Positions 53,423 to 61,827 of a stretch of 64,000 nt of DNA are shown one piece after another; the stretch's first letter is position 1; each line of letters begins with the position of its first letter. Where the stretch lies: contig NZ_KB894432.1 of the NCBI RefSeq assembly GCF_000374445.1, positions 1-64,000 of the forward strand. Reading direction: 5' to 3'. A program made the position numbers and the translations under genes. Origin of the DNA: Actinokineospora enzanensis DSM 44649 (GTDB taxonomy: Bacteria; Actinomycetota; Actinomycetes; Mycobacteriales; Pseudonocardiaceae). Below the pieces are notes generated by a model, which saw only the letters and a program-made list of their open reading frames with translations, searched no databases and was not told where the DNA came from.

Positions 53423-53476
53423 CCGCGCAACGCCGAACGTCCCGCACCCCGTTCGACCACAGGAGCGCCACCGAAC

Positions 53477-54547
53477 ATGATCGACACACCGATGCTCGCC
53501 CCGTCCCCCGACACCCTGTCCGCCGAAACCGGTCCCGCCAAAACCGTGCCCGCCAAGGAAATGCCCGCGCACAACCCGGTCACCGAGACCTTCAACTCCG
53601 CGCTCGCCACCGCCGCGCTCAGTGCCGCGTGGGAGGTCGGCCTGCTCGACCGGCTGCACGTCGACGGCCCGGTCAGCGTGGAGAAGTTCGCCGTCGACCA
53701 CGACCTGCACGCGCCCACCCTGCTGGCGGTCGTGCGCGCTCTGGCCGCGCGCCGGATCGTCGTGCTGGACGGCCGCGGCCACGCCGAGCCCGGACCCGGG
53801 TTCGCCGACGCCTTCCGCACCAAGGGTTTCTTCCACTGGCTGGTGCGCGGTTGCGGTGAGCTGCTCACCGCGAACCTGCCCGCGCTCGCGCACAACGACC
53901 GCCGCGACGACGCCGCATTGCGCCGCGACTCGCGCGCGATCAGCGTGGCCTGCCGGGACATCGCCCGGAACTTCTTCGACCCGCCGTTCCACGACCTGCT
54001 CGCGGGCTTGGACTTCGACACCGCAGCCGACCTCGGCTGCGGCAGCGGCGACCGGGTGCTCGGCATGCTCGCCGGTCGCCCGCACGCGCGCGGGATCGGC
54101 ATCGACATCGCCAAGGGGGCGCTGTCGGTGGCCCGTGAGGCGGTCGACGCCGAGGGTCTTGGCGACCGCGTCACCCTGCACCTGGACGACGCGCTCGCGC
54201 TGTCCGCCCGGCCCGAGTACGCCGCGGTGGACCTGGTGACCTGCTTCATGATGGGCCACGACTTCTGGCCGATGGACCAGTGCGTGCGCACCCTGCGCGG
54301 CCTGCGCGAGGTGTTCCCGAACGCGCGGTCGCTGGTGCTCGGCGACACCTGCCGCTCGACCGGCCTGGACGCCGACTTCCCGATGTTCACCCTGGGCTTC
54401 GAGCTGGTGCACGCCGCGATGGGCCAGTTCGTGCCCACCCTCGACGAGTGGCACGCCGCGTTCGACCAGGCGGGCTGGCTGATCGCCGACCGCCGGATGA
54501 TCGACCTGCCCCCGTACAGTTTCGTCTACCACCTGCGGCCCGCGTGA
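53477..54547 (+). CDS. Class I SAM-dependent methyltransferase
   Basis: A 356-residue methyltransferase: an N-terminal helical/winged region (SALATAALSAAWEVGLLDRL, LLAVVRALAARRIV) as in small-molecule O- or C-methyltransferases, then the SAM motif I AADLGCGSGDRVLGML, GIDIAKGAL and a late LVLGDTCRSTGLD. The layout recalls keto-acid C-methyltransferases (MppJ/DptI kind) as well as O-methyltransferases; I cannot decide. Forms a cassette with the racemase, MFS and cupin genes. Confidence 0.82.
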   Translation: MIDTPMLAPSPDTLSAETGPAKTVPAKEMPAHNPVTETFNSALATAALSAAWEVGLLDRLHVDGPVSVEKFAVDHDLHAPTLLAVVRALAARRIVVLDGRGHAEPGPGFADAFRTKGFFHWLVRGCGELLTANLPALAHNDRRDDAALRRDSRAISVACRDIARNFFDPPFHDLLAGLDFDTAADLGCGSGDRVLGMLAGRPHARGIGIDIAKGALSVAREAVDAEGLGDRVTLHLDDALALSARPEYAAVDLVTCFMMGHDFWPMDQCVRTLRGLREVFPNARSLVLGDTCRSTGLDADFPMFTLGFELVHAAMGQFVPTLDEWHAAFDQAGWLIADRRMIDLPPYSFVYHLRPA

Positions 54548-54555
54548 GGAGCCCG

Positions 54556-54993
54556 ATGTCGACCGAAGGCACGACCACCCCGAGGCCGCTGTCCGTGCAG
54601 CGCGACCTGCCGGTGTTCAAGCAGATCGAGGGCCACCACGCGCCAACGCCGTTCTTCCTCACCACCGACATGCTCGGCGGCCTGCCGGTGGAGCTGGCGG
54701 GCGCGGAGATCAGCAACCTGGTGGACAAGCCGGTCGCGGCCCCGCACACGCACGAGGTGCCGGAGATCTACCTGCTGCTCTCGCCCGAGCCCGGCGGTGC
54801 CGAGATCGAGGTCCGGCTGGACGGCGAGACGCACACCCTGGAAGCCCCGGGCGCGCTGCTCATCCCGGCCGGTTCGGTGCACTGCTTCGTGACCCGCCGC
54901 GCCATCCCCGGCAGCTACTGCCTCGGTCTGCTGCTCACCGGCCCCGGGCCGGGCGAGGGCGTCCGCGTGCCCAGGCCGGAGCCGAGCGCCTGA
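54556..54993 (+). CDS. Cupin-domain protein
   Basis: A 145-residue single-cupin protein with motif PHTHEVPEIYLLLSPEPGG and a second motif PGALLIPAGSVHCF, giving His/His/Glu/His ligands. GAGGA lies just before the ATG and the gap to the methyltransferase stop is 8 bp. It may be a small dioxygenase, isomerase or hydroxylase acting with the methyltransferase. It ends at a bidirectional hairpin. Confidence 0.8.
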   Translation: MSTEGTTTPRPLSVQRDLPVFKQIEGHHAPTPFFLTTDMLGGLPVELAGAEISNLVDKPVAAPHTHEVPEIYLLLSPEPGGAEIEVRLDGETHTLEAPGALLIPAGSVHCFVTRRAIPGSYCLGLLLTGPGPGEGVRVPRPEPSA

Positions 54994-55004
54994 CCGATCG
55001 GCAC

Positions 55005-55051
55005 CGCGGTCCGGGTCCGTGGCGGGCGCGATGCCACGGACCCGGACCGCG
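55005..55051. terminator. Bidirectional terminator hairpin
   Basis: A perfect 19-bp stem (55005-55023 with 55033-55051) with a 9-base loop lies between the convergent cupin and flhB genes. Confidence 0.8.
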
Positions 55052-55057
55052 ATGGTC

Positions 55058-56158
55058 TCAGGCGGCCATCGCCGCCGCGCCGCGCGGCATGTTGTGCGTG
55101 CCCGCCGCGCTGCCCTTGGCGCGCAGCCGGTGCAGGAACGCCAGCACGTGCGCGACCGGTGCGAACAGGTCCACCGGGATCTCCTGCCCGACCTCGCAGG
55201 CGCTGTAGAGGGCACGCGCCAGCGGCACGTCCCGCACGATCGGCACCCGGTGCTCGGTGGCCTTCTCCCGGATCTTGGCCGCGATCTCGCCTGCGCCCTT
55301 GGCCACCACCCGGGGCGCGCCCTTGGCCGGGTCGTAGCGCAGCGCCACGGCCACGTGCGTCGGGTTGGCCATCACCACGTCGGCGGTGGCGATGTCGGCC
55401 ATCATCCGGTTCCGGCCCATGGCCAGCTGCCTGGCCCGGATCTGGCCCTTGACCTGGGGGTCGCCCTCGGTGTTCTTGTGCTCGTCCTTGACCTGCTGCT
55501 TGGTCATCCGCAGCTCCTTGCCGACCCGGCGCTTGGCCACGATGAAGTCGGCTCCCGCCATCGCCAGACCGGCCGCGGCGGCCAGCCGGATCAGGCTCAG
55601 CACGGTGCTCTGCGTGGTGTCGACCAGCGACTCCAGCGGCATCGACCCGGAGCCCATGATGGTGGGCACCAGGTTCTTCACCGCCAAGTACAGCACCAGG
55701 CCCAGGATCGTGGTCTTGAGCAGGGTCTTGACCAGCTCCCAGATCGACTGCGGCCCGAACATCCGCTTCAGGCCCTTGAGCGGGTTGAGCCGGGTGAACT
55801 TCGGCTTCAGCAGCTTCATCGCCGGGCGCAGGCCGCCCTGCGCGCCCGCCGCGGCCAGCACGGCCAGCAGGGTCGCGCCGAGCAGCGGCGCCACCGCCAT
55901 CGCCCCGGCCTTCACCGCGTCGCCCAGCAGGGTGAACGCGTCGGCCGGGTCGGGCTTCTCGATGAACCGGGCGATCCGGCGCAACAGCCCGGTGCTGCTG
56001 TCGAACAGGTCCCCGAGCACCCCCGGGATCAGCCAGGTGGCCACCAGCACGGCGGCCCAGGCACCCAGCTCCGGGGTGCGCGCGGTCTGTCCCTCGGACC
56101 GCGCCTCCTTCAGCCGCTTGGCTGTGGGCTTCTCTGTCGCGTCCTTGTTACCCGCCAA
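55058..56158 (-). CDS. flhB: Flagellar export switch protein FlhB
   Basis: A 366-residue FlhB: a charged N terminus (DATEKPTAKRLKEARSEGQ), four TM helices, and a cytosolic C-terminal domain with the autocleavage motif NPTH in VVMANPTHVAVALRYD. It sets substrate specificity of the export apparatus. Last gene of the leftward flagellar operon; 33 bp after fliR. Confidence 0.95.
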   Translation of the reverse strand: MAGNKDATEKPTAKRLKEARSEGQTARTPELGAWAAVLVATWLIPGVLGDLFDSSTGLLRRIARFIEKPDPADAFTLLGDAVKAGAMAVAPLLGATLLAVLAAAGAQGGLRPAMKLLKPKFTRLNPLKGLKRMFGPQSIWELVKTLLKTTILGLVLYLAVKNLVPTIMGSGSMPLESLVDTTQSTVLSLIRLAAAAGLAMAGADFIVAKRRVGKELRMTKQQVKDEHKNTEGDPQVKGQIRARQLAMGRNRMMADIATADVVMANPTHVAVALRYDPAKGAPRVVAKGAGEIAAKIREKATEHRVPIVRDVPLARALYSACEVGQEIPVDLFAPVAHVLAFLHRLRAKGSAAGTHNMPRGAAAMAA

Positions 56159-56191
56159 CGCGAGTGCTCCCGTCCAACCGCTTCGCTCCGA

Positions 56192-56959
56192 TCATCGACC
56201 GATCGCTTTCAGTACGGCGTTCGTGGCGTCCTCGGCGATGCTGTGCACGGCCTGCGGCAGCAGGGTCACCGCCATGCCGACCATCACCAGCGTCAAAGCG
56301 ATTTTGGCCGGGTAGGCCATGGAAAACGGGTTCAGCGCGGGTGCGATCCGGTTGAGCAGGCCGAGGCCGATGTCGGCGCAGAACAGCACCACGATCATCG
56401 GCCCGGCGATCAGCACCGCGGCCAGGAACAGCCTGCCAAGGCCCGAGGTCAGCAGCGTGCCCAGCGCCCCCAGGTTCAGCACGCCGTTGATGGGGATCGC
56501 CTCGTAGGACAGCGTGAAGCCGCGGATGATCAGCTGGTGGGCGTCGGTGGCGAACAGCAGCGCGGTGGCCGCCAGGCCGTAGAAGCGGCCGATCACCGAG
56601 TTGTTGCCCGCGAAGGACATCGGGTCGAACGCGAACGCCATGGAGAACCCGCCGAACACGTCGATCAGGTCGCCTGCCGCCTGCACCCCGGCGAAGATGA
56701 TCGCGGTCAGCAGGCCGAGCCCGGCGCCGACGATGACCTGTTCCAGCACGGCGAAGGCCAGCACCCAGGTGTCCGTGGAGGGGGCCTTCGCGGCCAGGTT
56801 GGGCACGATCGGCAGCACCATGGTGACCGCCAGCAGGCCCTTGATGGTCATCGGGATGGCCCGGCCGTTGAACGGGGGGCAGATCATCAGCCACGCCGCC
56901 GCCCTGGTGACCCCCAGGAGCAGGGCCACCAGCGTGCCTGGCGCGAGCTGGGCGTCCAC
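56192..56959 (-). CDS. fliR: Flagellar export protein FliR
   Basis: A 255-residue membrane protein with about six TM helices and family segments GLGLLTAIIFAGVQAAGDLI, FEVFGGFSMAFAFDP-like (here VFGGFSMAFAFDP) and LLNRIAPALNPFSMAYP. Part of the FliPQR export gate. Six bases separate it from fliQ. Confidence 0.94.
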   Translation of the reverse strand: MDAQLAPGTLVALLLGVTRAAAWLMICPPFNGRAIPMTIKGLLAVTMVLPIVPNLAAKAPSTDTWVLAFAVLEQVIVGAGLGLLTAIIFAGVQAAGDLIDVFGGFSMAFAFDPMSFAGNNSVIGRFYGLAATALLFATDAHQLIIRGFTLSYEAIPINGVLNLGALGTLLTSGLGRLFLAAVLIAGPMIVVLFCADIGLGLLNRIAPALNPFSMAYPAKIALTLVMVGMAVTLLPQAVHSIAEDATNAVLKAIGR

Positions 56960-56965
56960 CCGGCA

Positions 56966-57238
56966 TCAGCCTCCCAGCAGGGACGGGATCTTCTCGTAGA
57001 GCGTGCCGGTGAAGCTGACGATCTCGTGCACCATCCAGCTGCCGCAGGCCAGCAGCGCGACCGCGACGCCGATCGCCTTGGGCACGAACGACAGCGTCAC
57101 CTCCTGGATCTGGGTGACCGACTGGAACAGCGAGATGCCGAAGCCGACGACCAGTGCGGTGAGCAGGATCGGGGCGGCCAGCTTGCCGGTGATCAGCATG
57201 GCCTGCACGCCCAGGTCGATGATGGTGGTGTCGTTCAC
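56966..57238 (-). CDS. fliQ: Flagellar export protein FliQ
   Basis: A 90-residue protein with two TM helices and the FliQ signature VGFGISLFQSVTQIQEVTL, FVPKAIGVAVAL. Part of the FliPQR gate, between fliP and fliR. Confidence 0.95.
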   Translation of the reverse strand: MNDTTIIDLGVQAMLITGKLAAPILLTALVVGFGISLFQSVTQIQEVTLSFVPKAIGVAVALLACGSWMVHEIVSFTGTLYEKIPSLLGG

Positions 57239-57247
57239 GCGGGTCCC

Positions 57248-58279
57248 TTACTTGTAGGTGCCGACCAGGGCGGTGATGATCAGGCCCCAGCCGTTGGCGA
57301 GCACGAAGAGCAGGAGTTTGAACGGCAGCGCGACGGTCACCGGGGGAAGCATCATCATGCCCAGCGACATCAGCGACGCCGAGACGACCATGTCGATGAC
57401 CAGGAACGGGATGAACAGCACGAACCCGATGAGCATCGCGGCTCTGAGCTCGGAGAGCATGAAGGCCGGGATCAGGGTGCCGGTGGGCACGTCCTGCGGG
57501 TTGGCCGGTTTCTGGTCGCCCGCCACTTTCGTGAACAGGGCGATCTCCTCGGGGCGGGTCTGCTTGAGCATGAACTCCCGCAGCGGCTTCATGCCGTCGT
57601 TAAACGCCTGCGACTGGGACTTCTGACCGTTGATGTAGGGCTGTACACCTTGGGTGTTCACCTCGCTGACCACCGGGCCCATGACGAACAGGCTCAGGAA
57701 CAACGCCAGGCCTGCCATCACCTGGTTCGGCGGCACGTTGGTCAATCCAAGGGCATTGCGTGTGATGCTGAGCACAACGAAGATCTTGGTGAAGCTGGTG
57801 GTCATCAGCAGCAGCGACGGCGCCACCGACAGCACCGTGAGCAGCAGCAGGATGGTGATGGACTCGCTCGGCTTGCCCGGGATGCCCACGGTGACGCTGG
57901 TGCCGCCGCTGGGCTCGGTGGGCCCGGTCGGCCCGGTCGGCTGCGCGGCGGACACCGGCTGTGTGACGGACAACGGTTGCGTGAAGGACAACGGCTGGGT
58001 GGCGGAGGCGACGCGCGTGGTCGCGGCGGTCACCTCGGGGTGCGCGCCTGCCGACCCGACCGCGCCGAGCAGCCCGATCAGGGTGATGAGCAGGGCGATG
58101 ACACTGACCTTCCGCGACCGTGTCATTCCCTTGGGGGACACCGGTTCGGGTTTGGGCGCGGACAGCTCGACCGGGCGCGGCGCGGCCAGCATCGACGCCA
58201 CCGACCGCTGCGTCGGCAGGAACACCGGCGACAGCGGCGCGCCGGGGAAGCCCTCCCTGGTCGGCAGCGTCCGGCTCAT
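57248..58279 (-). CDS. fliP: Flagellar export protein FliP with N-terminal extension
   Basis: A 343-residue FliP. The core has the family segments SFTKIFVVLSITRNALGL, PPNQVMAGLALFLSLFVMGP, FMLSELRAAMLIGFVLFIPF and MMMLPPVTVALPFKLLLFVL. Before it is a signal-peptide-like helix (VSVIALLITLIGLLGAVGSA) and a Thr/Gln/Pro linker with repeated TQPLS units. The ATG at 58279 overlaps the fliO stop (ATGA) and would add 51 residues before the signal; the ATG at 58126 puts the signal at the N terminus as in most FliP and may be the true start. Confidence 0.93.
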   Translation of the reverse strand: MSRTLPTREGFPGAPLSPVFLPTQRSVASMLAAPRPVELSAPKPEPVSPKGMTRSRKVSVIALLITLIGLLGAVGSAGAHPEVTAATTRVASATQPLSFTQPLSVTQPVSAAQPTGPTGPTEPSGGTSVTVGIPGKPSESITILLLLTVLSVAPSLLLMTTSFTKIFVVLSITRNALGLTNVPPNQVMAGLALFLSLFVMGPVVSEVNTQGVQPYINGQKSQSQAFNDGMKPLREFMLKQTRPEEIALFTKVAGDQKPANPQDVPTGTLIPAFMLSELRAAMLIGFVLFIPFLVIDMVVSASLMSLGMMMLPPVTVALPFKLLLFVLANGWGLIITALVGTYK

Positions 58280-58716
58280 CGGCGGACCGACCGCTCGCGC
58301 AGCGCGTCCAGCGCCTTCTTCCAGGTGCTCGGCGACAGCGCCGACCCGGCCAGCGGGCCCGGCGGGTCGTCGTCCGGGCCGCCGGGGCCGCCGGGGTCCG
58401 TGGTGCGCTCGTGCTGCCCCTTGGCCCGCTCCGACTTGACCACCAGCGACGTGCGGGCGGGCTCCTCGGCCGTGTCGAACACGTCCGCGTCGGCCTTGTG
58501 CAGCAGCGTCACGCCCTGGTCGGTCACCCCGAGCACCAGCGCGGTCTCGTCCACCTTCACCACGGCCACCGCCGCGCCGCGGGAGAGCTGGGTGCGCGCC
58601 AGCACGTCCAGCGCGCCGCTGCGGCGGCGCAGCGGCCTGCGGGCCAGCCGGGCGGCCAGCCACAGCGCGGCCAGCACCAGCACGAGCGCGATGGTCACCC
58701 GCAGGATCGCGTCCAT
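58276..58716 (-). CDS. fliO: Flagellar biosynthesis protein FliO
   Basis: A 146-residue protein with one N-terminal TM helix (VTIALVLVLAALWLAARLA) followed by the FliO cytosolic domain (LDVLARTQLSRGAAVAVVKV, VLGVTDQGVTLLHK) and a proline-rich tail. FliO helps assemble the FliPQR complex. Overlaps fliN and fliP at both ends. Confidence 0.88.
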   Translation of the reverse strand: MDAILRVTIALVLVLAALWLAARLARRPLRRRSGALDVLARTQLSRGAAVAVVKVDETALVLGVTDQGVTLLHKADADVFDTAEEPARTSLVVKSERAKGQHERTTDPGGPGGPDDDPPGPLAGSALSPSTWKKALDALRERSVRR

Positions 58717-59447
58717 CAGATCGCGTCCGCCGCGGCGCCCGCCAGGATCTCGGTGATCCGGATCCCGAAGTTCTCGTCGATCACCACGATCTCGCCGCGG
58801 GCGATCAGCCGACCGTTGACCAGCACGTCCGCCGGGCTGCCCGCGGCCCGGTCCAGCTCGATCACCGAGCCGGGGCCGAGCGAGAGCAGCTCGCGCACGG
58901 TCATCCTGGTCCGGCCGAGCTCGACGGTGACCTCCATCTCGACCCCGTGCAGCAGGTCAAGCGCCGAGGTGGCGCCGCGCCCGGCGTTGGGCTGCGCGAC
59001 GGGCCGGGCGGCCGCGGCGGACCTGCCGCCCGCCAGCACCACCGCGGCGTGCGTGGCCCCGTTCGCGGTCAGCGGCACGACCAGCACGCCCCCGTTGCCG
59101 GACAGCGCGCCGAGCGCCTCGTCGGTGCCCAGCTGCCTGCCCGGCCCGGCGACCGAGCCGAGCACCTTGGCCGCCGCCTCCAGCGCGGGCGCCACCGCCG
59201 CGCCCAGGTCCAGCTCGCCGAGCGGGCTGCCGCGCAACGCGTCCACCAGCTCCTGGTTCACCAGCACCGCCAGCGTGCCGCCGGTCTGCCCGCTCAGGTC
59301 CGCGCAGACCGCCGCGCCCGGGAAGCTCGCCGCCGCGGGGTCGGTGCCCGCGGCGCCGACGGCCAGCGTCTCGCTGACCGGCAGCACGGCGAGGGCGGCC
59401 TCGGCCGCGGACCGCAGCGCGGCCGCCGGGTCGGTGGGGGTGCTCAT
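58716..59447 (-). CDS. fliN: Flagellar motor switch protein FliN (FliY-like, with N-terminal extension)
   Basis: A 243-residue protein. The last 80 residues are a SpoA/FliN domain (LLHGVEMEVTVELGRTRMTV, LLSLGPGSVIELDRAAG, VNGRLIARGEIVVI). The preceding 150 residues resemble a CheC-like module, as in FliY, though the phosphatase ExxN signature is not clear. It forms the C ring with FliM. Its ATG overlaps the fliM stop (ATGA). Confidence 0.9.
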   Translation of the reverse strand: MSTPTDPAAALRSAAEAALAVLPVSETLAVGAAGTDPAAASFPGAAVCADLSGQTGGTLAVLVNQELVDALRGSPLGELDLGAAVAPALEAAAKVLGSVAGPGRQLGTDEALGALSGNGGVLVVPLTANGATHAAVVLAGGRSAAAARPVAQPNAGRGATSALDLLHGVEMEVTVELGRTRMTVRELLSLGPGSVIELDRAAGSPADVLVNGRLIARGEIVVIDENFGIRITEILAGAAADAI

Positions 59448-60403
59448 GCCTGGAACTCCTCCTTGTTGGCGGAAACGACCTGGCAGGCCAGCCGGGCCCC
59501 GTGCTTGGTGGCCACCGCGTGGCCGAACACCCGGCTCGCGGTGGTGATGTCCAGTGGCCGTTCGACCGGGTGCCCGAGCGAGAGCAGGTCGCCGGGGCGC
59601 AGGTCGAACAGCTCGTTCGAGCGCAGCCGGGCGGGCGCGAAGCGCACCGCGATCTCGATCGGGACCTCGCGCAGACCCTCGGTGAGCAGGTCGCGCGCGG
59701 CCTGCTGGGCGGCGCGCTCGCCCGCGGTGGTCTCGGCGTGCTGGCTGTGCGCCTGCAGCGAGGGCAGCACGGACTGCAGCGGCACGGTGAGGGTGAAGGA
59801 GCTGGCGGACTCGCCGACGGTCAGCTCGAACCCGGTGGTGACCAGCACGTCGGCCGGGCCGCCGACCTGCACCAGCTGCGGGTTGTACTCCAGGGTGCCC
59901 AGGATGGGGTCGACCCGGACGAACTCGGCCAGCCCGACCTTCAGCTCGGCCAGCATGTCGCCGAGGAGGTCGCGGATCAGCGGGATCTCCAGGTCGGTCA
60001 GCTGGCGCGGGGTCTGCGCCCCGCCCGGCCCGCCGAGGATGTGGTCGATGCAGGTCAGCGCGGTGGCCTGGGGCAGCTCCAGCATGGCGATGCCGGGCAG
60101 CGGGTCCAGCCGCAGCGGGGCCACCACGACCGGTTCGGTCTCGCGGGCCAGGTACTCGTCGGTGGACACCTGGTCCACCGTGGCCACCGCGACCCGGCAG
60201 ACCACGCGCATGTTCGAGGTCAGCAGGATGGCGACCCGGTGCGCGAACGTCTCATAGGCCAGCTGCAGCGTGCGCAGGTGCTCGCGCGGCAGCTTGGCCG
60301 GGCGCAGGAAGTCGTAGCTGGACAACGGACGGCCGTCGGTGACCAGCCCACCCGTCTTCGCGCCGCCGGAACGGCGACCCGGCGATGACTGCGGAGTCTG
60401 CAC
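59444..60403 (-). CDS. fliM: Flagellar motor switch protein FliM
   Basis: A 319-residue FliM with the middle CheC-like domain (LPGIAMLELPQATALTCIDHILGG, TDLEIPLIRDLLGDMLAELK) and a C-terminal SpoA domain (ELFDLRPGDLLSLGHPVERP). The usual N-terminal CheY-P binding peptide (LSQxEIDxLL) is not seen; residues 1-30 are Gly/Ser/Arg-rich instead. The GTG at 60403 lies only 7 bases from a candidate sigma-28 -10 element, so the mRNA may be leaderless or the start lies further in. Confidence 0.93.
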   Translation of the reverse strand: MQTPQSSPGRRSGGAKTGGLVTDGRPLSSYDFLRPAKLPREHLRTLQLAYETFAHRVAILLTSNMRVVCRVAVATVDQVSTDEYLARETEPVVVAPLRLDPLPGIAMLELPQATALTCIDHILGGPGGAQTPRQLTDLEIPLIRDLLGDMLAELKVGLAEFVRVDPILGTLEYNPQLVQVGGPADVLVTTGFELTVGESASSFTLTVPLQSVLPSLQAHSQHAETTAGERAAQQAARDLLTEGLREVPIEIAVRFAPARLRSNELFDLRPGDLLSLGHPVERPLDITTASRVFGHAVATKHGARLACQVVSANKEEFQA

Positions 60404-60410
60404 GCCGCTG

Positions 60411-60437
60411 TCATCGGCCGGACCGCCGGGTTCTTGA
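60411..60437 (-). promoter_or_regulatory. Candidate WhiG/FliA (sigma-28) promoter of fliM
   Basis: On the minus strand TCAA (60437-60434), 15 bases, then GCCGATGA (60418-60411). It lies in the fliL-fliM gap, immediately before the fliM GTG. Confidence 0.6.
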
Positions 60438-60467
60438 GCTTGATACGGCCAGGGTCGGCCGATCGGG

Positions 60468-60914
60468 TTACTGCATGACGAACTCGGTGAAGTAGATGTC
60501 CATCACTTCCTCGTCGTACGCCTTGACCACCTTCTCCTTGAGTTCACTCTTCTGGGTCTCGCGGTTGTCGTTGCTGGACAAGGTCGCCACGGTCTGGTTG
60601 CTGAACTGGGTCACCGCCAGGTCCAGCGCCTTGCTCCCGTCCGGGGTCTCGGCCGCGTCGATGGTCGCCTGCAGCGCCAGCTTGAGCTTCAGGTAGTGCC
60701 CGTCGGTCAGGTTCACGGTGATCGCGTCGAGGGCCACCACCTTGCCCGGCTCCGGCGGGGCCGGGGTCGAGTCCCTGAAGAGGAAGAAGTACGCGCCGCC
60801 GCCGCCGGCGAGCAGTACCACAAGCCCCACGATCAGCAGGAGCTTCTTCTTCGACTTCTTGCCCGGCTCGGCGCCGTCCTTCTTGTCCTTCTCGGTCTTC
60901 TCGGTCTTGCTCAT
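60468..60914 (-). CDS. fliL: Flagellar basal body protein FliL
   Basis: A 148-residue single-TM protein: lysine-rich cytosolic start, TM helix (LLLIVGLVVLLAGGGGAYFF), and a periplasmic FliL domain (VVALDAITVNLTDGHYLKLK, ending VMDIYFTEFVMQ). It supports the stator ring. Sixteen bases separate it from motB. Confidence 0.93.
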   Translation of the reverse strand: MSKTEKTEKDKKDGAEPGKKSKKKLLLIVGLVVLLAGGGGAYFFLFRDSTPAPPEPGKVVALDAITVNLTDGHYLKLKLALQATIDAAETPDGSKALDLAVTQFSNQTVATLSSNDNRETQKSELKEKVVKAYDEEVMDIYFTEFVMQ

Positions 60915-60930
60915 GGTTCCTCCCTCCGGA

Positions 60931-61827
60931 TCACTTCTCGGCCGCCGCGACGGGCAGCAGTGCCCGCACGTCGGCAGGCTGGTCGGACAGCACGACCACC
61001 TCGACCCGGCGGTTGCGGGTCACCGAGAGGGGGTCGCTTGGCGGGTACAGCGGTTTGGTGTCGGCGTACCCGGCCGCGGTCATCCGACCGGCGGGCACGC
61101 CCTTGTCCAGCAGGTAGCGGACCACGGCCGAGGCACGGGCCGTGGACAGCTCCCAGGAGCTGGGGTAGTTCTTGGTGGGCACCGGCAGCTGGTTGGTGTG
61201 CCCGCCCACCTCCAGGTGGTTGGGCAGCTGCAGCAGCGAGGGCTCGATCGCGTCGAGCACCTCCTTGCCCTGCGGCAGCAGCGCCGCGCTGTCGCCGCCG
61301 AACACGACCGAGCTGGTGATGATGGTGACCACCAGGCCGCGCTCGTCGATGGTGAACTGCACGCTGTCGGTCAGGCCCGCCTTCTCCAGCAGCTCCAGCA
61401 TCTGCTTCTGGATCTCGCGCAGCTTGGCGACCTCGGCCTCGGCCTTCTTCAGGTTCTCCGAGGACTTGGCCCGCTCGGCGTCGGCGACCGCCTTCTGCGC
61501 CTCGGTCTGCGTCAGCGTCGAGATGGTCGGGCCCTCGCCGCCTGCCGCGGACCGCAGGTCGATCTTGTCCGGGCTCGCGCCCGAGGTGTCCGGGCTGCCC
61601 GAGGCACCGCCGCTGACCAGCGTGGTGCTCCCGCCGAACGCCCCGGCGAGACTCTCCTTGAGCTGGTCGAACTTCTTCGCGTCCACCGTGGACATCGCGA
61701 ACATGACGATGAACAGCACCATCAGCAGCGTGATCATGTCCGAGTAGGTGAGCAGCCACCGTTCGTGGTTCTCGTGCTCCTCGTCATGACCTCCGCCGCG
61801 GTGCTTTCGCCTACCGCCGCCGCTCAT
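60931..61827 (-). CDS. motB: Flagellar stator protein MotB
   Basis: A 298-residue MotB with one TM helix carrying the proton-conducting Asp in LTYSDMITLLMVLFIVMFA, a coiled linker (AEAEVAKLREIQKQMLELLE) and an OmpA-type peptidoglycan-binding domain (VGGHTNQLPV, WELSTARASAVVRYLL, NRRVEVVVL). The ATG at 61827 overlaps the motA stop (TGATG). Confidence 0.95.
   Translation of the reverse strand: MSGGGRRKHRGGGHDEEHENHERWLLTYSDMITLLMVLFIVMFAMSTVDAKKFDQLKESLAGAFGGSTTLVSGGASGSPDTSGASPDKIDLRSAAGGEGPTISTLTQTEAQKAVADAERAKSSENLKKAEAEVAKLREIQKQMLELLEKAGLTDSVQFTIDERGLVVTIITSSVVFGGDSAALLPQGKEVLDAIEPSLLQLPNHLEVGGHTNQLPVPTKNYPSSWELSTARASAVVRYLLDKGVPAGRMTAAGYADTKPLYPPSDPLSVTRNRRVEVVVLSDQPADVRALLPVAAAEK

Noticed and set aside
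55019-58756. 1245-residue plus-strand frame across flhB-fliP
   Set aside because: Antisense shadow; the minus strand holds a complete, ordered flagellar operon with coupled starts.
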